A stretch of 26,983 nt of DNA, taken from positions 1 through 26,983 of the forward strand of contig ASPP01038724.1 of assembly GCA_000512085.1 (NCBI GenBank), read 5' to 3'. The notes under the pieces were generated by a model. The model ran no database searches and was not told where the DNA came from. It saw nothing but the letters and a program-made list of their open reading frames with translations. This document shows positions 19,404 through 26,983 of the stretch, piece by piece. The stretch's first letter is position 1. Each line of letters opens with the position of its first letter. Made by a program: the position numbers and the translations under genes. The stretch is from Reticulomyxa filosa. Lineage: Eukaryota > Foraminifera > Reticulomyxidae.

Positions 19404-22400
19404 TGAAAATGTAATGAATAAAGCATCACTAGTCACAAATGACACATTGGCCAATGTGAATGTTCAATCCTCTTTTCTCGCAGTCGAAAATAAAAACACA
19501 AAAAGCAAAAAGAAAAAAAAGAATAACAGTGTGTTATTGTTATCCAACGCATTTTCAAAACGAAGCATTGCGATTATTCAAAATGGTGAAATTTACCAAC
19601 ATGTGGAGTCTTTGTTCCTGTTGCCAACTTGGTTCAGTTGTTTTTTTTGTTGTATGCTATAAGACAAGAACAAAATGTAAAACAAACAAATAAACAGTCC
19701 TTTGATTCGAGAAAACGGACGATTAATGGAATTACTTGTTCGCATATTGTACAAATTTCGAGTTTGTAATATTTGGAATCGAATAGAAAATAGTCAGGAC
19801 ATGCTATCACAATTGTCTGTATGTTTGTCATTGTTGTCGTTATCATGGCTGCCATATGCAGCCCGTTGCGGCAGCAACAGCCAAAGCATTACGACGCTTT
19901 CGACTAGTGGGACAGTGCACAGTGCACTGGCAAACTTGGGGTCGGAGGATGCGACGCATGCGTCGTTGCACCATCACAGCAATGTACTGATGATCGATTT
20001 GCTGGTGAGATGGGTGGACACCATTGTGCAGAAGCGATCGAATCGCATATCCTATTGTCAATTGGATCAATTGGCACAAGTGTTTAGTCATTTGTCATTG
20101 TTCCCTGATGACAACGTGCGGATTCGAGTGGCCATGTCGATGAAAGAGATATTGCAAGACCTGTGTGTGAATCTCAAAGTATTTGATCACAGTCGCATTT
20201 TTTCCGTTTGGGCCGAAACAGCGTTGGCGAGAATATCCGACTCCAACGCCAAAGTTGTCAAAGTTTTTTTGAAAATTTTGGAGTTTAGTGGAATGGCAGT
20301 GGTGCAAAGAGAGCCCTTTTATCGATATGTCTCCACGCATCCAAGTTTAATTTTTTTGTTTTCTTCAAACTAACTTTGTTACAAAGTAACAAATAACAAT
20401 AATAATAATAATAATAATAATTCGCACTGCTTTGTTTTAAACTTAAACACATATCAATGCAACACAAAGATGGAGTAATTCCGTCGATGCGACAAATAAT
20501 GATTCAGCCATTGTCAAACAAGTTCCAAAGTCGTGACTTTCCCGAGCTGTTGCAGTACTTTGTCTCCAACGTCGACACAAAAAAGAACTTGCAGTCGTTT
20601 GACATCTATTCCGTGTCCAATTCGTGGGGATCGAAAAGCAAGCATTACGGCAATGTGCCGTCGGACGAAAAAGTGTTGCAAAAAAAGGCAGTGCAGTTCA
20701 AGAATGAGGAGTCAAAGGAGTACTTTGTGAATTTGTGCACCTATTGGTACGAGCAGATGGATGACAGTTCGTCTAGCACCAATGCTTTGCGAAAAAACTT
20801 TGGAAACAAAAACGTCAGTTACAATAGCAGTCACAATGCAATTGTGTCGCAAAGTGTTCGCAATGACTGCATTACGTATCATTGGTTGGCACACAACATG
20901 GTGCAGTTTATGATCCAAAATAATTTGCAAACTCCTTTAGGAGACGCGGTTAAATCGCTACGAACATTGCAACAATATTTGAAAGGTTTTGATCCAATTT
21001 TTTTTTTTCCTCCCACGTAAATGATATGACAAACAAATGTGCTCAGCAAATATGTAAAATATAAACAATACCACAAATACAGCCAATCGTCCCAATAGTC
21101 ATCGCTACTGGCACTACATTCAGTTCTTAGACTTGATCGAAAAATACATGTTTGACATTTACAATGGAAGCACCAGTTTGCGGACGTATCATTGGATTTG
21201 TGCGCTGTCTCCACAAAGCAATGACAGCAACAATAACGTGGTAATGTTTTTTATCGGAAATCGCAAAATGTGTGAGCTGTTTTTCAATCGTGACTTGCGA
21301 CCTTTGATCGTCGAGCAGTGCAGTAAGCACTTGTTCTCACAAGCGCCGTTGATCTATCATGCCACCGAACACGTGCTGTACGTCTTTGCGCGGTTTCACA
21401 AGACGTGCTCGAATACGTCTGATGGCAATGACGTCACCGAAAAACACATTGCAGCATATGAGGCTTTGAATCAAGGCCTGTATCATCTGTGTCACGCTTT
21501 GTTGCTCTGCAAGGACTCCAATGCTTTGTGCGGCGTCAAAGACTGGTTTCTCAAAAAATTAACTCCAAAGTCGGACACGCTGGCCCAAATGAAATGGTTC
21601 GATCTAACGTGGATTCAAGGCATGATTTGTCAGGCCAACGAACAATTGGACGATGCTATTGTTCATTACCAACAATTCATGAGCAATTGTAAAGCAAAAG
21701 AGCAATCCTCTTCCATTTACTCTGATTATTTGTTCCAAAAATGTGCACAACTGATGTATCAAGTTAATCCGACAAAGTATTCTTTTTTTTTTTTTTTTAA
21801 CTTTTTTCAAAAATTTATTTTATTTTATTTTATTTTATTTTATTTAAAGTGCCATTTCGGATTAATGAATTGGGCAAAGTTAAACGAAATCCTAATGGAT
21901 TTATCCGATACATTTGAATTGCAATCCAAGTCGATGAATGAATCATTGAGACTGTTTGATAAATACGAACTCAAACAAGCAAATGATCTGCTTTCGCAAT
22001 GGGAAATTGACAGTACCATCAATCCAATCAAAGGCAACGTTGACATCAGCCAATGCGATAAGTTATATGACCTAACCAATAAATATCATTTGCAGTCCTT
22101 ATTGTATCTGCATGAATTGGAAGCATTGCACGACAACAAGAACAATCAAAAGGAAGTGTTGATTCAAAAATTACGCAATTCTATCAAACACACCAAAGTC
22201 ATTTTGAAAGACCCTTTGAAAGTAGCTTCTCATGGATCTTTTCAGGTCAGTGCTATTCTTTGACACTTGTCTTTGTTTAGTGTTACAATTAGCGTCTTTG
22301 ACATCCAAATAAACAAACCAATAAAAAAAAAGGATCATTTTCCATTGCTAATTCGATTACAATGCATGCGAGCAATTGAACTAAAAGATATGAACGTGTT

Positions 22401-24728
22401 GAATCCTTTGATTCATCAAGTCGACATCAATGAAGCCATGGTATTTAATGACCATTGTAATTTTGACAAATTTTCAGTGATCAACGGCTGTGATAACCAC
22501 GGTATGCTTTGGGTATGGCGCACCATGCGAGGCTTATCAAGTTTGAAAAGCGTTGACAGCACCATGACCGATGAACAAAAGATTGCGTGTCGTAACTTTC
22601 ATGACAGTTTGGTGAGATGGAATATCATACGTGGTAATTTCGAAATGGCCACGGGATTGCTTCCAAAGTCGATTATCGACTCCCCTGCGAGGTTGTTTTT
22701 ACTACATATTTAAATGTTACCAGCAACAACAAAGAAAAATTCGATATCCTGTCCTCGTGGATTGGAGCCATCCATTTCCTGAACACTTCCATGGCCCAAC
22801 ATCCAGACTGTGTCCGATATACCAATTACATGCACTTACATGTCGGAGAGTTATTGAAGTATTGGAGTCTAAAGGTATTCACGAAACATATAATGTGTGC
22901 AATTTTCTTTTGGTGACACATTTCGTTATCTTGTGTATGTGTAGTAAATGAAACACAACATCCAATAAAACTACATTACCTATAAAAAAAAAAGGAAAAC
23001 AAAGGATTGGAATTTTGGCAACAAGTATTGACGTTATTATCTGGAAATGCGATAGACGGTGTGAAGGAGTTTGAAAGTAAATTGAGCCTTTGTAGTAACG
23101 ACGTAGAGAAGAAGTCAGATATCGAGGTGGTGCGCAGTAAAGCAATTGGTATTTGCTGGTTCGAAGCGGTGACAAAGTATAACTTGGGCAAAGGCAATTG
23201 GCTGCGATTGGCAACATACAGCAGAGATTTGGCAGAAAAGCTGTGCTTTTCGACGTATATGGACCAAACATGTTCCATTGAAATGGCATTGAGTCATTTG
23301 TCAATGGAAAATCGCAAGGAAAATGAAGCGTCGAATGAAGAGAAAATCGCATCAATCGACTTGGATAAAAAAAAAATCGTTCGAATCAATGAAATTATGA
23401 TCGACGTCATGAATGAAGTGTACTTCAAAAACAATTATCAGCCTTCGCAAAACCCAGAAACATTAGTATTTGGTGTGTGTGTATTTTTTTTAAAAATGTA
23501 TTACAAATATAATATAATTCAAGTTTGCAACATTATGACAAGAAGATATTTTGTTTTTTTTCTCCTCAAAGCAACACTAAGACGGCAATTAAATGATTAC
23601 AACCTAACGCCAATGCAATTGGAAAAACTCCACAGTATGCTGATGAATCGCATGCGACTAAAAACCCAATGCTTGAATGTTTGTGTGGAGAGCTATGGAA
23701 ATATACTGTCACGTGGGTCGTACGACTCCTATCCATTGAAGGACCCGGGGACATTGGAAACGGACGTCGATGCCATGAGCATGTGTTTGGAATTGTTTAC
23801 CATATTGTGTAATCATGGCAATGATTTGCAACAGTCCTTTGTTATCAATTCCATAGTGGAAAATACGCCTTCGAATGTGTGGTCGAAACTGACTCCGCAG
23901 TTGTTTTCACGATTGTCTCACAGCCATCCGTTTATTCGTCAATGCATCGAACAATTGGTTATGCGGGTCGCACATTTCCATCCCTCCGAAGTCATGTTCC
24001 CAGTGTTGTCTCGACTCTCTCAAAACACTTTGGTGACCAAAAATAAACGAAAGGCGAGGGATGGACATACCAATACCGTGGTGGATTCACATCAGGATCC
24101 GAACAACAGTCATCACAACTCGTCTTTGCAAACAGCTTTGATAAGGACATTGAACAAATTGAAGGAAGACGTGAGATTGAGACATGTTCTGCACGAGGTC
24201 TTTGATATGCTCCAAGAGCTATTGCGGATCTCTATTTTATGGGAGGATCAGTGGATACAATCTTTGAATGAAATCAAACACATGGTACCCTCGAGACTGA
24301 AGATTTTGGCTAACGAATTGGACTTGGTTAAAAAGCGAGGAGTGGGTAAGGATCACACCTGCGGCAATCTAATTAGCAGTGGCAAAGACTCGTACGTCAT
24401 CGTCTCGCGACAACAAGAGAAGGAGCTTGAATTATTTAAGGAAAGGTATCACTTGGTGATGGCTCCAATTTTAGACATTTTCAATGTGTTGGAAAGAGAA
24501 ACATTGTTCGTGAATGCAACCACTCCACATGAACGCTCGTTCCAGCATCGACATGGCAAAGACATTGGACATTTGCTAAAATGCGTTCGTAATCCCAGTT
24601 GGGAGGAGCTGTCTGCAAACAATATCTATCAACAATTTTGGGAAAATCATATTTTGCCAATGATCAATGATCTGTTATTCCAATTCCAATTTCCGAATTA
24701 TTCTTATCACTTTCAACCCAATGATAAC

Positions 24729-24760
<32 letters not shown>

Positions 24761-26943
24761 TAATAATAACAACACTCATGTCAATCCAAGTTTACACAAA
24801 AATCCTGAAAAAAAAGGAGGGCGCACGGTTGGAACAACCAATGCAGCGCAGCCACCAATGGTTGCAAGTGGTCATTGTATTTGGAGTTTGGCAGACATTA
24901 GTCCGAAATTAGCGCAAATTCAGGGCTCCTCCATCTCCTTGCCCGGAATGGAACACTCGAGTGGGACCTTGATGATGTCCGCAGGGGTCAATTATTCTTA
25001 TTCCGATAGTATCCACAATGGCAACAACCTTAGCAAAACCACTCAAGAGTGGTTAGATGGAGCGGAAGAATCTGAGGACGTGATAAGATTATATTCCATT
25101 GCCAGTGCTGTCGAGGTCATCAAATCCAAAGTTATAACGTATACATTTCGTCTCCATGCACACACATATTGTTACTTTTTATTTATGATTCGACTTCATA
25201 TGTCTGAATATTATATACACATATAAATATACCTAACTTTAAAAAAAAAGACACGTCCCAAAAAAATGACGTTTCTTGGAGAAAATGGCAAGCAATTTCA
25301 ATATCTATTAAAATCCCGAGAGGACTTGAATTTGGATGAACGTGTTATGCAATTTTTACAAATAACGAATGGTTATTTGGAAAACCGTAAACGAACCGGA
25401 GGAATCCAATATCCGTTAACAGCCAAAAAATCCTCAAGCACGACCAAAGAAGAGCTACTCCCAGGATCGCACTTGTCACGAGCATTAGACGTTCGAACAA
25501 GGTGGTATTCGGTGATTCCTTTGGATAAGAAAACGGGTTTAATTCGATTTGTGGATCATTGCACGCCATTATTTTCGATTTACAAGGCGTGGCAAGACAA
25601 CTTTGGTCGTAATCTACAAGATATCGAGCAAATGTCGAAAAAAGAGAAAACCGAGTACAAAAAAAACAAAGGAACAGCAATGGATACATTTCGCTTGCTT
25701 GTGAACGAAGAATTGAAACAGGCCAATCCCTCGTGGAGCGTGGACACATTGCCACGCGATAAATGGCCATTCGAAATATTGATGAAAGTTTTTAACGAGT
25801 TGTCTTCCCGTGTTCCCAAGGATTTGTTGGCAAAAGAGTTGTGGTGTTCCAGTGCTCTCATTGAAGATTATATGCAAAAGTCAACCAGTACGTTTTTTTC
25901 AAATTCAAACAACACACACAAATATATATATGTATATATATTTATATATATTATATACATATATATATATATATATATGTCCATAACTAATGGTCCAAAT
26001 GTCTGCTCACAGCCTTCAGTCGGTCCGTTGCCGTGTCGAGTGTTTTGGGATGGCTAATCGGCTTGGGAGACAGACACATCGGAAACATTCTATTAGATTT
26101 TCGCACCGGTGAAGTGATTCATATTGATTACAATGTGTGCTTTGAAAAAGGAATGAGTCTCCGAATTCCGGAGTTGGTTCCATTTCGATTGACTCGCACC
26201 ATCCATGGCGCATTAGGATTAAATGGAATGACCAATACGTATGGACATTTTTATGCGACCGCAAGTCAAATGTTGATACTTTTGCAAGACCATTGGCGTG
26301 TATTTGTTCAATTGTTTTCCGCTTTTGTCTACGACCCGATATCGGAGTGGCTATCCACTGCTTCCGCAGACTATGTGCAAAGACAAATCTTGGATTTGAC
26401 GATGAGTTTGGAATTAATTTATTCGCGATTGTCCGCGACGAGTATAGAAACACACAACCGAGTCGCTCACGCCACCAATGCCAGCAAGACAGCCACGACC
26501 AGGCCTATCCAAAGTCCATCCATGACAAAACTGGTTGACAAAGCATGGGAAGTATTGTTTAAAATGGTTACCAAAGGTCTTGTTTTATTTTTAAGTTGTG
26601 TCTGTTTTTTCGGAACAAACCAATGTGTAACCTTTGTGTATGTGTACAACTAGTCCATCAATGGAGTAAGTATTCGCTCTATCCACAATCGTTGATTTTG
26701 TCGGCTCTCGAAAAAACCAAAAAGCGTATTTGTGGCGCCTTAAATGATCTGAGCTATGGTCGCTTGGAGTCCTTTGATACAATGTTAAGACAAACAAGTT
26801 ACGGGTTTGTTCGACTCAAGACTGTGACCAATCGAATGCCGGCAAAATACGGCGGCTTAGTGCAAGAGCGAGCGGAAGAGGCTGATGTGACCTTGTCTAA
26901 ATTAATGAATATTAATACTGACATTACTTCCAAAGTTTGGTGT

Positions 26944-26983
<40 letters not shown>
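17601..26983 (+). CDS. SMG1: SMG1-like PIKK, N-terminal part and kinase domain (3' end outside window)
   Basis: Fourteen proposed exons, all phase-consistent: 17601-17702, 17759-18182, 18266-19619, 19698-20344, 20470-20985, 21083-21762, 21850-22245, 22333-22691, 22724-22874, 22995-23472, 23572-25130, 25251-25887, 26013-26576, 26654 to about 26934; about 2,716 residues. The start ATG gives MSGRSYFTETQWRQEQERIP. The first ~1,900 residues are helical-repeat/FAT-like. An FRB-like segment (ISILWEDQW) is near residue 1925. The kinase begins about residue 2226 (KKMTFLGENGKQF), with LNLDERVMQFL, LLAKELW, catalytic GLGDRHIGN (about 2451) and metal-binding HIDYN within HIDYNVCFEKG (about 2471). DYNVCFEKG, the KPKK-like LFLG start and the VPFRLT segment are hallmarks of SMG1 rather than ATM, ATR, mTOR or TRRAP, and catalytic residues are intact. 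SMG1 phosphorylates UPF1 in nonsense-mediated decay. No FATC follows before the window ends. Confidence 0.88.
17703..17758 (+). other. Intron 1 of SMG1-like gene (56 nt)
   Basis: The donor is TATAGA|GTAAAT and the acceptor ACATTCAG|GAAAGC, phase 0. The join gives HLFGYRESIQNTLHEYL. Confidence 0.7.
18183..18265 (+). other. Intron 2 of SMG1-like gene
   Basis: The donor is TTCATTG|GTTTGT. The acceptor ends a run of about 24 A followed by G|ATATAAAG. The phase-1 join gives LQFIDIKYIELL. Confidence 0.7.
19300..19404 (+). repeat. Poly-asparagine tract, 35 codons
   Basis: This is an uninterrupted run of AAT/AAC codons inside exon 3 of the SMG1-like gene. The frame is preserved on both sides. Confidence 0.9.
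22692..22723 (+). other. Very short intron (32 nt)
   Basis: The donor is GCGAG|GTTGTT and the acceptor GTTACCAG|CAACAA. Removing it joins two open exons in frame as SPASNNKEKFDILSSWIGA. Without removal the frame stops at the TAA within it. Confidence 0.65.
24724..24774 (+). repeat. Poly-asparagine tract in exon 11
   Basis: This is an AAT/AAC codon run in the SMG1-like gene between the FRB-like segment and the kinase domain. Confidence 0.85.
25888..26012 (+). other. Intron within the kinase domain, (TA)n-rich
   Basis: The donor is CAACCA|GTACGT and the acceptor GCTCACAG|CCTTCA, phase 1. The join gives KSTTFSRSVAVSSVLGWLIG, leading into the catalytic GLGDRH. About 60 bases are alternating TA. 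Confidence 0.8.
26577..26653 (+). other. Intron after the kinase domain
   Basis: This is a 77-nt intron, ACCAAAG|GTCTTG to ACAACTAG|TCCATC. The phase-1 join gives MVTKVHQWSKYSLYP. Confidence 0.75.
26947..26983 (+). repeat. Poly-T run at the window edge
   Basis: The window ends in 37 T, probably within an intron that starts at the GT at 26935 (TCCAAA|GTTTGG). A homopolymer at an edge is typical of where assembly stopped. Confidence 0.8.

Noticed and set aside
17601-26983. TRRAP, mTOR, ATR or ATM as the identity of the right-hand kinase
   Set aside because: The catalytic motifs are intact, unlike TRRAP. HIDYNVCFEKG and the segments around the kinase start match SMG1 rather than the other PIKKs.

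Overview
This is a eukaryotic nuclear window. Its genes are AT-rich and split by short GT-AG introns, mostly 56-195 nt. It has many A/T homopolymers, (TA)n, (CA)n and (AAT)n microsatellites, and long poly-asparagine tracts inside exons. The standard code fits: long exons contain no in-frame TAA, TAG or TGA, with one informative exception described below. The style (poly-Asn, acceptors preceded by poly-A, TLDc sequence) resembles a protist such as the foraminifer Reticulomyxa. That organism guess is inference; no rRNA or other marker is present.

Layout on the + strand unless noted. (1) 1-5071 is the C-terminal part of an SMG1-like PI3K-related kinase (PIKK): the long region after the kinase domain, ending in a FATC tail. 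(2) 5668-7137 is an unrecognised four-exon gene. (3) 8004-9068 is a J-domain (DnaJ) protein with a mitochondrial-looking leader and one membrane helix. (4) 9589-11054, minus strand, is an iodothyronine-deiodinase-like protein with an in-frame TGA at the catalytic position, so a probable selenoprotein. A SECIS-like stem-loop lies in its 3' flank at 9442-9514. (5) 12034-13100 is a two-helix membrane protein with a Lys/Glu-rich tail and an apparent frameshift in an A11 run. (6) 13412-14378 is an unrecognised soluble protein. (7) 14918-17401 holds two diverged direct copies of a ~0.6 kb repeat flanking noncoding DNA and, on the minus strand, the C-terminal part of a TLDc domain. (8) 17601-26983 is the N-terminal part and complete catalytic domain of an SMG1-like kinase in 14 exons, running off the right edge.

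The most striking point is that the two SMG1 pieces are complementary. The right-hand piece has the true N terminus, FAT-like region, FRB-like segment and kinase but no FATC. The left-hand piece has the post-kinase insertion and FATC but no kinase. Both window edges fall in what look like halves of one phase-0 intron, and the sum (~4,250 aa) is a plausible SMG1. The window therefore reads as a circular permutation of one gene neighbourhood. Possible causes are a circular molecule, a ~27 kb tandem array, an assembly artefact, or two adjacent paralogues.

Functionally, SMG1 phosphorylates UPF1 in nonsense-mediated mRNA decay. The J-protein is an Hsp70 co-chaperone, and the deiodinase-like protein is a thioredoxin-fold selenoenzyme. 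I see no operon-like link between these genes; each appears to be separately transcribed.
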